A stretch of DNA of 64,000 nucleotides from CAYWEM01 sp964457225 (lineage in GTDB: Bacteria; Acidobacteriota; Aminicenantia; UBA2199), in the NCBI GenBank assembly GCA_964457225.1, contig CAYWEM010000006.1, forward strand, positions 1 through 64,000, read 5' to 3'. This document shows positions 1 through 8,182 of this stretch, piece after piece. The translations under genes were made by a program, and so were the position numbers. The notes under the pieces were generated by a model. That model ran no database searches. It had not been told where the DNA came from and was given only the letters and a program-made list of their open reading frames with translations. The first letter of the stretch is position 1. Each line of letters opens with the position of its first letter.

Positions 1-25
1 TTTTGCCTATATCGCCTACCTGGGC

Positions 26-1237
26 TTAAGGATGGACTTTTTCAGTATCGACTAAATAAGGCCGGGGACCGACCAGGGACATGCTTCCCTTTAATACCAT
101 CAAAAACTGGGGCAATTCATCGATGCTCCAGCGCCGCATGAATCGCCCCAGAAGGGTAAGCCTGGGATCACGGCCCGGTGAAGTGAATTTTCGGAATCGA
201 TCGTAGGCGTCTTTTTCCCGGGGGTGAACCTTGAAGTAATCGTTCAGCACTTTTTCTGATTCCGGCACCATGCTCCGGAACTTGATCATTTTGAAGGAAC
301 GGCCGTTGCGGCCCAGCCGCTCTTGGAAATAAAAAACACGCCCCCTTTGCAGAATTGCCAGTAATACCATCAAGACCAGCAAAACCGGGGCCAGCAGCAG
401 CAGGATCACTGCTGAAAGGATTATATCGAACAACCTTTTCAGTAACAGGTTGTGGGGCTTCAGCAACTGGCGCCTGATTGAAAAAAAACCAGCCAGACCG
501 TTGCGCTCCAGGTTGAAAAAACCGAACATGCCGCTGTAAAAATGATTGAAGACCCTGACACTTTCAAAGTCAAACTCGACTTTCTGCAGGAAAGCACCCA
601 GGGCGGCCAGGTCAGGTTTTTTGAAAGACAGGATCAGGTCCCTGGAAACCCCATCCCGACTCGGGGGCAATCCGGCCAATTCATCCGGCTGCAGGGCGGT
701 CAGGGGGAAATGCCGGACCTGGTACCCCAGCAACGGGTCGGCGATGATTCTCTGCAGTAACTCAGGCAAATGATCCCCCACCAGCCAGGCTTGCTTGCGC
801 CATATCCCGAGCCTGAACAAGAGGTTCTTCCATAAACGACGGAAAAAGGGCATGAAACAAAGAAAAAGCAAGGTGAAAATGCCGACGGACAACCGGGAAT
901 AATAGAATTCCTTTTTCGCGATGTAGATGAAGAACCCCGCACTCAGGGCTATAATCAAACCCGCCCTGATTATCCGGCGGAATTCTTCGGAAAATGTATT
1001 CCGGGAAAAGTACAGGTTTTCGATAATGAAAACGAAAAACAGCAGCAGGCTCATCTGCCAGTGAAAACCCCGGCTCAATAAAAAGCCGAAATCAACAGGC
1101 TCAAAGTGCAGCAAAGGGGCCAGCCGGTTGCGCAGCAGTACCGACAGCCAAAGCATGAATTGCAGTGCAAGCAGATCCCCGACCAGCAGGGAGATAAAAA
1201 CAAAAGTCTTGCGCAGGTAATAGGCGGCTGATGCCAT
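26..1237 (-). CDS. Polyprenyl-phosphate sugar-phosphate transferase, C-terminus cut short by a stop
   Basis: Bacterial sugar transferase (WbaP/WcaJ family), which loads the first sugar phosphate onto the undecaprenyl-phosphate carrier at the inner membrane. The N-terminal part has several hydrophobic segments. The catalytic domain starts near residue 265 with the membrane helix KRLFDIILSA, followed by KFRSM, a D-E-L-P-Q motif and L-V-G-P-R-P near the end. The family normally continues about 50 residues with a PG-x-TGLWQV motif, but here TAA at 26-28 stops the frame 10 residues after GPRP. The start at 1237 is chosen because the earlier ATG (1258) lies inside the -10 box, and GGGGTG precedes 1237. 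The activity of the truncated product is doubtful. A nonsense mutation or a sequence error is possible. Confidence 0.85.
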   Translation of the reverse strand: MASAAYYLRKTFVFISLLVGDLLALQFMLWLSVLLRNRLAPLLHFEPVDFGFLLSRGFHWQMSLLLFFVFIIENLYFSRNTFSEEFRRIIRAGLIIALSAGFFIYIAKKEFYYSRLSVGIFTLLFLCFMPFFRRLWKNLLFRLGIWRKQAWLVGDHLPELLQRIIADPLLGYQVRHFPLTALQPDELAGLPPSRDGVSRDLILSFKKPDLAALGAFLQKVEFDFESVRVFNHFYSGMFGFFNLERNGLAGFFSIRRQLLKPHNLLLKRLFDIILSAVILLLLAPVLLVLMVLLAILQRGRVFYFQERLGRNGRSFKMIKFRSMVPESEKVLNDYFKVHPREKDAYDRFRKFTSPGRDPRLTLLGRFMRRWSIDELPQFLMVLKGSMSLVGPRPYLVDTEKVHP

Positions 1238-1253
1238 CTTTGCACCCCGATGC

Positions 1254-1283
1254 ATCATACAGGTGTGGAAAAGAACTTGTCAA
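1254..1283 (-). promoter_or_regulatory. Sigma-70-like promoter of the sugar transferase gene
   Basis: On the minus strand, TTGACA and TATGAT are separated by 18 bp. The -10 box overlaps the first possible ATG of the gene, which argues for the next in-frame ATG at 1237. Confidence 0.5.
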
Positions 1284-1384
1284 CCGGTGCATCGAACCCG
1301 GGGCAAGGCCGCTGCAAACCTCGCCCGGGAGATGAGTGCCCCGCTTATGTCCTCGCCGGACTCCAGTTCCCGGGGTATTTCTTA

Positions 1385-1413
1385 TTGACATAATCCCGAT
1401 AAAATCTTAAGAT
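1385..1413 (+). promoter_or_regulatory. Sigma-70-like promoter before a short leader ORF
   Basis: TTGACA, 17 bp, TAAGAT. The next ATG (1421) begins 7 nt after the -10 box, where transcription is expected to start, so the message would have essentially no 5' leader. Confidence 0.45.
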
Positions 1414-1420
1414 TATCGTC

Positions 1421-1549
1421 ATGAGTTGGATTTTCAATCATGTACCACCAGACCGGAATTCCGCGCAGACACTTTTCCGCCGTTGCTTGTACTTCCCGGC
1501 CGATATTGCTCCGGAACACCTGAAAACCCGGAAACCGAGAGTTTCATGA
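1421..1549 (+). CDS. Putative 42-residue leader ORF coupled to the lipoprotein gene
   Basis: The frame begins MSWIFNHVPP and ends PRVS. Its ATG lies 7 nt after a -10 box and has no Shine-Dalgarno sequence. Its TGA (1547-1549) overlaps the ATG of the following gene (1546) in the arrangement ATGA, the classical geometry of translational coupling. No family is recognised. It may be a leader peptide with no function beyond delivering ribosomes to the next gene, or it may be a chance frame. Two similar cases occur at 10854-10949 and 11039-11104. Confidence 0.4.
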   Translation: MSWIFNHVPPDRNSAQTLFRRCLYFPADIAPEHLKTRKPRVS

Positions 1550-3054
1550 GAATTATCAGACTTGTTCTTGCCTGCATAATTCTGTTCGGATTGCATTTCT
1601 CGGTCGGCTGCGAAAAAAACAGCGGTGAAATCACCGAAGAAGTTTTCAAGGAAAACGGATCTCAAATGCTATTGGCCCTGGCCCCCGGGACGGGTTCGGG
1701 CCGCCCGGCAAACCATCATCAGAATTCTGAATTCCTGCAGCCGGTAATCAGTTTCATGGACAGGATGATCGAATTCGGTACTGATCGTTACGGAGAAGTC
1801 CACAGCCCGATGTTTGTCAGCATCCTCATGCTGGATACGCTCAATCACCCCGGCGCAAAGATATTACCGCCGCTCAAGGGGCAAAGGCAGATTGACCGCG
1901 CCCCCTTCGGCGGCAACCTGCAACACGATATCCCCCTGCTGACAGCCATGAAACACCTCAGTATCTTGATCGGCGACACAAAATACCTGGCCGCCGCCGA
2001 AGCATACCTGCAGTTTTTTTTAGACAACTGCACCGACACTCCGACCGGATTGTGGCCCTGGGGGGAACACTCCCACTGGGATTTCTACGCTGAAAGACCC
2101 GGTCACAAGTGGCATGAATACCTGGGATCGGTTCCGCTCGATTTCTGGGAACAGGCCTGGATCAAAAATCCTCGAGCCGTATTGGCTGAAGCCGACGGCT
2201 GCCTGAATCACGTGACTGATCTGAAAACGTTCAACTACAACCGGCATGCCGACATCTGGCAAGCACTTCCGGATCCGCGGCCGGCAAACCTTGAAATAGC
2301 CGATTTCCCCAGAGCCGGGGGCTTTTACCTGCAATTATGGGCCTTTGCTTACGCTAAAACCGGAGAGGTTAAATACCTCGACTGGATTGAGCGCATGATG
2401 GACCAGCAGCAGAGAAGACTGCACCGTTCCAGCGGCCTGCTGCTCCTGACCAGCGAATGGTGGAACAGCAACAACCCGGCCCTGAATTCGACTCACAGTT
2501 GCGCGCTTTCCATGCTCGAATCAGTACCTCTGCTGGCAAATACCGGGACCGGCGACCGGGTGGAGCGACTGGCCATGGCTTACCTCGAAGCAGTACTGCA
2601 GAACACTCCGACTTCCGGCATAAGCCCCACTTTCACTTCCCGATACGGAGAAATAACCCTGCCGGGCATGGCCATGATGTATGCCCACACCTACCGGCTT
2701 ACCCGGGATCGGCGTTTTATTGAACCGGCCAGGATGGTGGCCCGCAAGTACGCCGAACTGGAAAGAATTCCCGATTTACCCTATATCCCCGCCCAGGTCT
2801 TCGCCAGTATCATAAATTTACTGCTGGATATCAACGACCTGGATGATGAAGTGATCTGGCTGGAAGCCGCGGAAAGATTCGCCCGTCAAGCACTGGATCT
2901 TTTATACGGCAACGGTTTGTTTCGAGGCGCCGTCGGGCTCGAATACTACGAATCCGAGCTTTGGGTCAGCAACCTGGTTTATGCCCTGCTCAGGCTGCAT
3001 TGCCTTGCTTCGGATGTGGACCATCATGTGCCCCCTCTCACTTTCCAGCGATAA
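1546..3054 (+). CDS. Putative secreted lipoprotein of unknown function, helical-barrel type
   Basis: About 502 residues. The N-terminus is a signal peptide with a lipoprotein-like end (F-S-V-G-C, Cys22). The rest is rich in W, H, Y and paired helices, for example LWPWGEHSHWDFYAERPGH and, later, SEWWNSNNPALNSTHS. This pattern resembles the (alpha/alpha)n toroids of carbohydrate-active lyases, epimerases and hydrolases, but I cannot assign a family or reaction. The frame is open further upstream, but the ATG at 1546 is preferred because the signal peptide begins there and the leader ORF stop overlaps it. The location beside exopolysaccharide genes fits a role in polysaccharide processing, which is inference. 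Confidence 0.7.
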   Translation: MRIIRLVLACIILFGLHFSVGCEKNSGEITEEVFKENGSQMLLALAPGTGSGRPANHHQNSEFLQPVISFMDRMIEFGTDRYGEVHSPMFVSILMLDTLNHPGAKILPPLKGQRQIDRAPFGGNLQHDIPLLTAMKHLSILIGDTKYLAAAEAYLQFFLDNCTDTPTGLWPWGEHSHWDFYAERPGHKWHEYLGSVPLDFWEQAWIKNPRAVLAEADGCLNHVTDLKTFNYNRHADIWQALPDPRPANLEIADFPRAGGFYLQLWAFAYAKTGEVKYLDWIERMMDQQQRRLHRSSGLLLLTSEWWNSNNPALNSTHSCALSMLESVPLLANTGTGDRVERLAMAYLEAVLQNTPTSGISPTFTSRYGEITLPGMAMMYAHTYRLTRDRRFIEPARMVARKYAELERIPDLPYIPAQVFASIINLLLDINDLDDEVIWLEAAERFARQALDLLYGNGLFRGAVGLEYYESELWVSNLVYALLRLHCLASDVDHHVPPLTFQR

Positions 3055-3123
3055 AGAGAAAGGCCTGAAACAGGAATTCATACTGTTTCCCGGCCCCATA
3101 AAAACTAACCAGGGAGTTATGCC

Positions 3124-4491
3124 ATGACCAAATGTATTCGTGGAATCTCGTGGTTGACCATCTCTGTTTTTCTCTGTGGACTGTTGCTGCCTCTGCCGGC
3201 CGATGCAGGAAGTGAAGCCGGCCTGACTTCGGCTGAGCCGCATGAAGAATCGAAACTGACCGAAAAAGAAACTCCTGATAAGGCCGAAAGCGGGTCAATT
3301 GAAATTCCGGCGATAAACCCGGGCCGGAAAAAAAGTATTTTACCGGCCTTGCTGGCCGTGGTCGGAGTGGGAGCACTGGTGGCCCTGGTCTTCATTCTGG
3401 CCAAAAAGAAGGAAACCGGGACCCTGCAAATCCAGACTGACCCCCCGGGAGCAAGGATTTTCCTGAACGGCCAGGATACAGGGCGGCTCAGCAATACGAT
3501 CCTGCAGGATATACCGGTCGGCTTGCATACCCTGCAACTTTCCCTGGAAGAGTACTCCGACTACAGTACCACCTGCCTGGTCGAAAAAAACAAGACGACG
3601 GTCATAGAAGTCACCCTGAGCATGGAAACCGGCTCCATCAGGATCAATTCCCTGCCGCCCGGAGCAAAGGTTTACCTGAATGGAATCGATACCGGGCAGC
3701 AGACCGACACCGTTCTCAGTGGAATTCCGACCGGCTCGCACTCCCTGCTCCTCAGCAAGTTGGGGTTTCACGATTTTACCGCCACCTGTACCGTGTCGGC
3801 CGACCAGGAAGTTCTCATAGATGCCGCGCTTTCATTCGATGTCAATTCGATGGAAATGGTCAGAATTGAAGGCGGAAGCTTCCTGATGGGTTCGGCTTCC
3901 GCTGAATCGTTCAGCCGGGAAAGGCCTCAGCGCTGGGTGACTCTTTCACCCTTCTACCTGGGAAAGTACGAAGTCACGCAGTTGCAGTGGACGGCGATCA
4001 TGGGTTCCAACCCTTCGGTGAACAAAAAAGGAGATGAATACCCGGTTGATAATGTTTCCTGGAACGATGTGCAGGAATTCCTGGCCAGAATAAACCAGCT
4101 GAGCGGCCTGCGCTTCAGACTGCCGACCGAAGCTGAGTGGGAATACGCCGCCCGGGGCGCAGACGAGGGTGATCGCTACGGTGATATTTACTCCATAGCC
4201 TGGTTTGATGAGAACTCCGGGCTTTCCTCAAAGCCGGCGGGCCTCAAGCAAGCCAATCGTTACGGATTTTTCGACATGCTGGGCAATGTCTGGGAATGGT
4301 GTCAAGACTGGTTTGCCGAATACCCCGGCATTCCCGAAACCAATCCGGCAGGACCTCCCTTCGGTTCGGAAAAGATAGTCCGCGGAGGCGCCTGGAACAC
4401 CAGGGCCAGAGAAGTGCGGGCTCCTTTCCGGGGCTACCTGGATCCAGCTGAACGTTTCGGTATCATCGGTTTCCGGCTGGCCCGGGATTGA
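3124..4491 (+). CDS. Membrane-anchored protein with two PEGA domains and an FGE/sulfatase-modifying-factor domain
   Basis: The order is: N-terminal signal-like segment, a transmembrane helix near residues 78-97, two PEGA repeats (about 100-165 and 170-235; each has the pattern PPGA-x-hydrophobic-x-LNG-x-DTG), then a formylglycine-generating-enzyme-like domain (about 240-455). The last domain has the typical signatures GGSFLMGS, VSWNDVQEF, RLPTEAEWEYAARG, GNVWEW and GGAW. The PEGA repeats are probably extracytoplasmic. Domains of this kind often occur in surface proteins and are not necessarily sulfatase activators; the catalytic cysteine pair of true FGE was not identified. GGGAG lies 9 nt before the ATG. 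It follows the lipoprotein gene by 69 bp and may share its transcript. Confidence 0.85.
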   Translation: MTKCIRGISWLTISVFLCGLLLPLPADAGSEAGLTSAEPHEESKLTEKETPDKAESGSIEIPAINPGRKKSILPALLAVVGVGALVALVFILAKKKETGTLQIQTDPPGARIFLNGQDTGRLSNTILQDIPVGLHTLQLSLEEYSDYSTTCLVEKNKTTVIEVTLSMETGSIRINSLPPGAKVYLNGIDTGQQTDTVLSGIPTGSHSLLLSKLGFHDFTATCTVSADQEVLIDAALSFDVNSMEMVRIEGGSFLMGSASAESFSRERPQRWVTLSPFYLGKYEVTQLQWTAIMGSNPSVNKKGDEYPVDNVSWNDVQEFLARINQLSGLRFRLPTEAEWEYAARGADEGDRYGDIYSIAWFDENSGLSSKPAGLKQANRYGFFDMLGNVWEWCQDWFAEYPGIPETNPAGPPFGSEKIVRGGAWNTRAREVRAPFRGYLDPAERFGIIGFRLARD

Positions 4492-4518
4492 AGAAATAAA
4501 CTCATATTTCTCCTGCCG

Positions 4519-4546
4519 GCAAGCGGATGCAAAAAGCCCCGCTTGC
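4519..4546 (+). terminator. Hairpin between two transcription units (possible terminator)
   Basis: GCAAGCGG (4519-4526) and CCGCTTGC (4539-4546) form an 8-bp GC-rich stem with a 12-nt loop, just after the PEGA/FGE gene and immediately before the next promoter. No run of T follows, so if it terminates it is not a classic intrinsic terminator; it could instead protect an RNA end or bind a protein. Confidence 0.35.
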
Positions 4547-4547
4547 G

Positions 4548-4576
4548 TTGACTTTCCAGGCTTTCTGAATTATGCT
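4548..4576 (+). promoter_or_regulatory. Sigma-70-like promoter of the FemAB-glycosyltransferase-flippase-deacetylase operon
   Basis: TTGACT, 17 bp, TATGCT. An ATG at 4572 lies inside the -10 box and so should not be on the message, which favours the GTG at 4632 as the gene start. Confidence 0.5.
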
Positions 4577-4631
4577 GTGCAGCGAACCCTGCGGTCGGCG
4601 CTTCTCCGTCAAGGGTTCAGGAATAGAAACA

Positions 4632-5678
4632 GTGAAGACAAACCCTGAACTGGAATTACGGATTCATCAATCCGTGGCCGAGGTCAAGCAAAACCTTTGG
4701 AACAGGCTGGTTGAAAATTCCTGCCTGGGGAGTGTTTTTCACCGGCATGAATGGCTCAAAACCATTGAGGAAGGTCTGGGCTGGGCCGGACACCACTTCG
4801 TGGTTTATAAAAATGCCAATCCCATCGCCCTGTTGCCCAACGTGGTTCGGAAACACGATGCTTTCCCCTTGAGAGAAATGAACTCGCTGAGACCCGGGTT
4901 CGGCGGACTGGTAGCAGGCCTGCATGAAAAAGAATCATTCGACCTTATTTTCAACGATATTGAACGAAACGGCGGCAAAACAGCGCATCTGCACCGCATA
5001 CGCAGTCTGAACCTCGATCACATCAGGTACGGCCGCGACCTGGAAAAACATCGTTATCGAATGCGCAGCAATGAATGCCGCCTGGTGATCGATCTCAGGA
5101 ACGGAGAGGCTCATGAACAGCCGGGCATTTCAAAATCAAAGCTGAACAGATTGAAGAAAACCCTGATGCTTGAACTGGAAATCAGGGATGAAGAGATAAG
5201 CGAACTCAACTTGAACGAGTTTTACGCCATGTATTTGGAAACCATGCAAAGAGTCGCAGGAAAAGCCTACCCACTTCAGTTTTTTTTGAGCATGAAAGAA
5301 AACATGGCCGGGCGCCTGAAACTCTGGCGATTGATTGTCGAAGGAAACACCCTGGCTTTTAAATTACAATTACTTGATCTGCAAAGATCCAGCGTGCATG
5401 CCTTTATTTCAGCAGCTGACCATCGTTTTTTAAAACTCCATCCTTCCGAACTGCTGCACCGGCACCTCGTTTCCTGGAGCAGGATCAACGGCTTCCGTGA
5501 ATACGATTTCGGCAGCACCCAGGCTGATTTTTCCGGGGGTACTTTTCAATTCAAGTTCGAACTGGGCGGCCTGGCCAAGCCGGTTCTGGTCTGGGAAAAA
5601 GAAAGCTCGCCCCTCACTGCCCTGTGCCTGAAAGCCGCCAGGCGGCTTTACCGCATGCGGCCAAAAGGCAATAACTGA
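4632..5678 (+). CDS. FemAB/GNAT-fold acyltransferase-like protein of the polysaccharide cluster
   Basis: About 348 residues. It resembles the BioF2/FemAB-like double GNAT fold often found in exopolysaccharide clusters, including RLKKTLMLELEI in the middle and YDFGSTQADF near the C-terminus, a typical site in this family. Its acyl donor and target are unknown; modification of a sugar or peptide is likely from context. The start is taken as GTG 4632, preceded by AGGAA, because the upstream ATG (4572) lies within the promoter. It is the first gene of a tight operon: its TGA is directly followed by the ATG of the glycosyltransferase. Confidence 0.75.
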   Translation: MKTNPELELRIHQSVAEVKQNLWNRLVENSCLGSVFHRHEWLKTIEEGLGWAGHHFVVYKNANPIALLPNVVRKHDAFPLREMNSLRPGFGGLVAGLHEKESFDLIFNDIERNGGKTAHLHRIRSLNLDHIRYGRDLEKHRYRMRSNECRLVIDLRNGEAHEQPGISKSKLNRLKKTLMLELEIRDEEISELNLNEFYAMYLETMQRVAGKAYPLQFFLSMKENMAGRLKLWRLIVEGNTLAFKLQLLDLQRSSVHAFISAADHRFLKLHPSELLHRHLVSWSRINGFREYDFGSTQADFSGGTFQFKFELGGLAKPVLVWEKESSPLTALCLKAARRLYRMRPKGNN

Positions 5679-6821
5679 ATGAAAGGAGCCGTTTCAGTTC
5701 TGCACCTGCGCAGCGCAGGTGAAAGCGGAGGCGGACCGGACAAGACGATTCTTCAGACCGCCAGAACGATAGATACTTCCCGTATTGATTACCGGGTGAT
5801 TTATCTGAAAAAGCAAGGCCGGGACATATCCGGATTGACCGGACCGGCCCGTCAGGCCGGGCTTGATTTCCTTGAATCTCCGGGACGCAGGATTTTCGAT
5901 CCTTTCCAGTTCTTCAAGCTGGTCTCTTTCATCCGCCGTGAGAAAATCGAAATTCTGCATGCCCATGACCCTAAAAGTGATATTTTGTGCCTGATGCTGG
6001 GTTTGTTCTCCGGAAGGGCAATCAGAATAACCACCTTGCACGGTTGGGTGGTCAGGCCGCAACGAAGGCTCAGTTCAATTTACGGACAGCTCGACAAGAG
6101 GACCATGCGTTTTTTTGACGCGGTTATTGCGGTCTCCAGCGATATCGCCGGGATCGCCGCCAGGATGGGGGCGAAAAAAGTCCTGCTGCTGCACAATGCG
6201 GTGGACACGAACTGGTGGCGAAGGAATTCAACGCTTGAACCTCAGACAGGACGGGAAAACAAAGTTTTCACCCTGGGTTTCGTCGGCCGGCTGAGCCGCG
6301 AAAAAGGTCCTGATCTATTCCTCGAAGCGGCAGGCAGGCTTGTTAGCACAGATGCCTCAATTCGATTTGCCGTGGCGGGCTCCGGCCCTCTGGCCGCCGT
6401 CTTGAAGGAAAAAGCAGAGTCCGCCGAACTGGCAGGCAAAGTCAGATTTCACGGCCAATTGGATGCTTCCAGTCTGAAGGGTTTTTATCATGGCATCGAC
6501 TGCCTGCTTTCTCCTTCGCAAACTGAAGGACTGCCCAACAACCTGCTTGAAGCCCTGGCCTTGGAGGTGCCGGTGGTGGCGACTGATGTCGGCGGGGTAA
6601 GCGATCTCGTGGTTCACGGCAAAAACGGCTTGCTTTGCCCGGCGGGAAATATCGATGAAATCAGCAACGCGGTATTGCAGATTAAAAACAACCCGATCCT
6701 GGCCCGCAATCTGGCCGCAGCCGGGAGAACCATTGTGGAAGAGCATTTCTCTTTCGCCGAAAGGACCGAAAAACTGACCGCCTTCTATGAAGAACTTATT
6801 TGCTCGAGGCGAAAATCTTGA
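5679..6821 (+). CDS. Family 4 glycosyltransferase
   Basis: GT-B fold retaining glycosyltransferase, 380 residues. The N-terminal half has the glycine-rich acceptor site (GESGGGPDK) and HAHDPKSD. The C-terminal half has GFVGRLSREKG, which binds the nucleotide, and the E-x7-E region SQTEGLPNNLLEALA followed by VVATDVGG. It should add a sugar from a nucleotide donor to a lipid-linked intermediate on the cytoplasmic side. The sugar cannot be predicted. Its start abuts the upstream stop (TGA-ATG) and its end overlaps the flippase gene by 4 bp, so the genes are cotranscribed and probably translationally coupled. Confidence 0.93.
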   Translation: MKGAVSVLHLRSAGESGGGPDKTILQTARTIDTSRIDYRVIYLKKQGRDISGLTGPARQAGLDFLESPGRRIFDPFQFFKLVSFIRREKIEILHAHDPKSDILCLMLGLFSGRAIRITTLHGWVVRPQRRLSSIYGQLDKRTMRFFDAVIAVSSDIAGIAARMGAKKVLLLHNAVDTNWWRRNSTLEPQTGRENKVFTLGFVGRLSREKGPDLFLEAAGRLVSTDASIRFAVAGSGPLAAVLKEKAESAELAGKVRFHGQLDASSLKGFYHGIDCLLSPSQTEGLPNNLLEALALEVPVVATDVGGVSDLVVHGKNGLLCPAGNIDEISNAVLQIKNNPILARNLAAAGRTIVEEHFSFAERTEKLTAFYEELICSRRKS

Positions 6822-8182
6822 AAGACAAAAACGTTCCAGTAAAATCGCCCCTGGGCCAATTGGCCGCCTTTTCATTTTCCAGCATGGCCGCAGCCGGAGT
6901 ACTTTTTTTCCTGCGCCTGGGAAAAAACGTTGTTTTCACCAGGTTGCTGGGACCCGAAGGCCGAGGTCTCTACACCCTGCTGATGACCCTGCCCGCTCTG
7001 GTGGTCAGTTTCGGCAACCTGGGCTTCGGACTTGGCTCGGTCTACCTGGCGGCCAAGAAAAAAGCCGACCCTCGCGCCCTGCTGGGCAATATACTGGTAT
7101 TCGCCATGCTGCACGGCGGCATTCTGTTCCTGGCCGGAATAGGGCTGATGCAGCTGCAAAAAGCAGGACTGCTGAACATAGACGGCATGGAAAGCATTCA
7201 GCGTTTCATACTGGCGGCCATTCCCCTGCTGCTCTTTCACAATCTCGGCATGGACCTGCTGCTGGCACATAAGGATATTCACGTTCAGAACCTGATCCGC
7301 ATTGCTTTCGCCCTGCTGCCGTTGATCATCATGCTGTCCATTTTCATGTTCACCGGTGACGCCCTGAGCGCTTCCCTGTACTCCTGGCCGGCATCCCTGG
7401 CAATTGTCGGCGGTTTGGCCTTTCTGCGCCTGCGCATGCTTGCCGGAGGAGCACTCCGGGTCCGCCTGGATTTGGCCGTCCAGGCACTGCTGTTCGGTTT
7501 AAGGGGCACGATAAGTCAATTCGCCAACACCATTTCACGCCGCATCGACATCCTGCTGCTGGCCCATTACAGTGGTAATGAAGCGGTCGGATTCTACGCC
7601 GTGGCGGTCAGCCTGGGTGAAATCCTGGCCCTGCTGCCGGCCACGGTATCAACACCCTTTCTGCCTATCAGACTGGGTTTGAGCGAAGAAAGCGGTCGTC
7701 GCTTCTCCCCCCTGGTGATAAAAACCATACTGATGATCATGATTGCAATTTGCCTGGGTGCGGCCCTGACCGCAAAACCGCTCATCTTCATCCTGTTCGG
7801 TCCGGCTTTTTTCTCGAGTATCGCCCCCCTGCTCTTCCTGCTGCCCGGCATACTGGCCCTGGGTATGTACGAGTTTTTCAAAATAGAAGTGCTGGGATTG
7901 GGCCGTCCCGGTTTTATTTCCCTGGTATCGGTTATTGCCATGATCTGCAATGTAGCCCTCAACCTGATCCTGATTCCGACCTACGGCTCAGTCGGAGCCG
8001 CGCTGTCATCTTCTTTTTCCTATTCACTTTCCTGCGCCTGCCTGGTGGTTTTCGTAGCCGTGAAAAACCGTATCAGCATTGCCGGCATGCTGCTGCCAAG
8101 CCGGGAGGATGTTTCTTACCTGGCCGGCAAGATCGGCAAGCTGGTCAAGCGCGGTAAATCCGGGCCTGGGGCCGACAGTTGA
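6818..8182 (+). CDS. Wzx-type polysaccharide flippase (MATE/MVF superfamily)
   Basis: About 454 residues with roughly 12-14 membrane helices. The N-terminal stretch FTRLLGPEGRGLYTLL is characteristic of O-antigen and exopolysaccharide translocases, which move undecaprenyl-diphosphate-linked repeat units to the periplasm. The best start is TTG 6818: it overlaps the previous stop as TTGA and follows GAGGCG by a normal distance. A further in-frame TTG at 6800 is less likely. The gene works with the O-antigen ligase/polymerase at 17580-18947 and with the Wza/Wzc-like pair downstream. Confidence 0.9.
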   Translation: MKDKNVPVKSPLGQLAAFSFSSMAAAGVLFFLRLGKNVVFTRLLGPEGRGLYTLLMTLPALVVSFGNLGFGLGSVYLAAKKKADPRALLGNILVFAMLHGGILFLAGIGLMQLQKAGLLNIDGMESIQRFILAAIPLLLFHNLGMDLLLAHKDIHVQNLIRIAFALLPLIIMLSIFMFTGDALSASLYSWPASLAIVGGLAFLRLRMLAGGALRVRLDLAVQALLFGLRGTISQFANTISRRIDILLLAHYSGNEAVGFYAVAVSLGEILALLPATVSTPFLPIRLGLSEESGRRFSPLVIKTILMIMIAICLGAALTAKPLIFILFGPAFFSSIAPLLFLLPGILALGMYEFFKIEVLGLGRPGFISLVSVIAMICNVALNLILIPTYGSVGAALSSSFSYSLSCACLVVFVAVKNRISIAGMLLPSREDVSYLAGKIGKLVKRGKSGPGADS

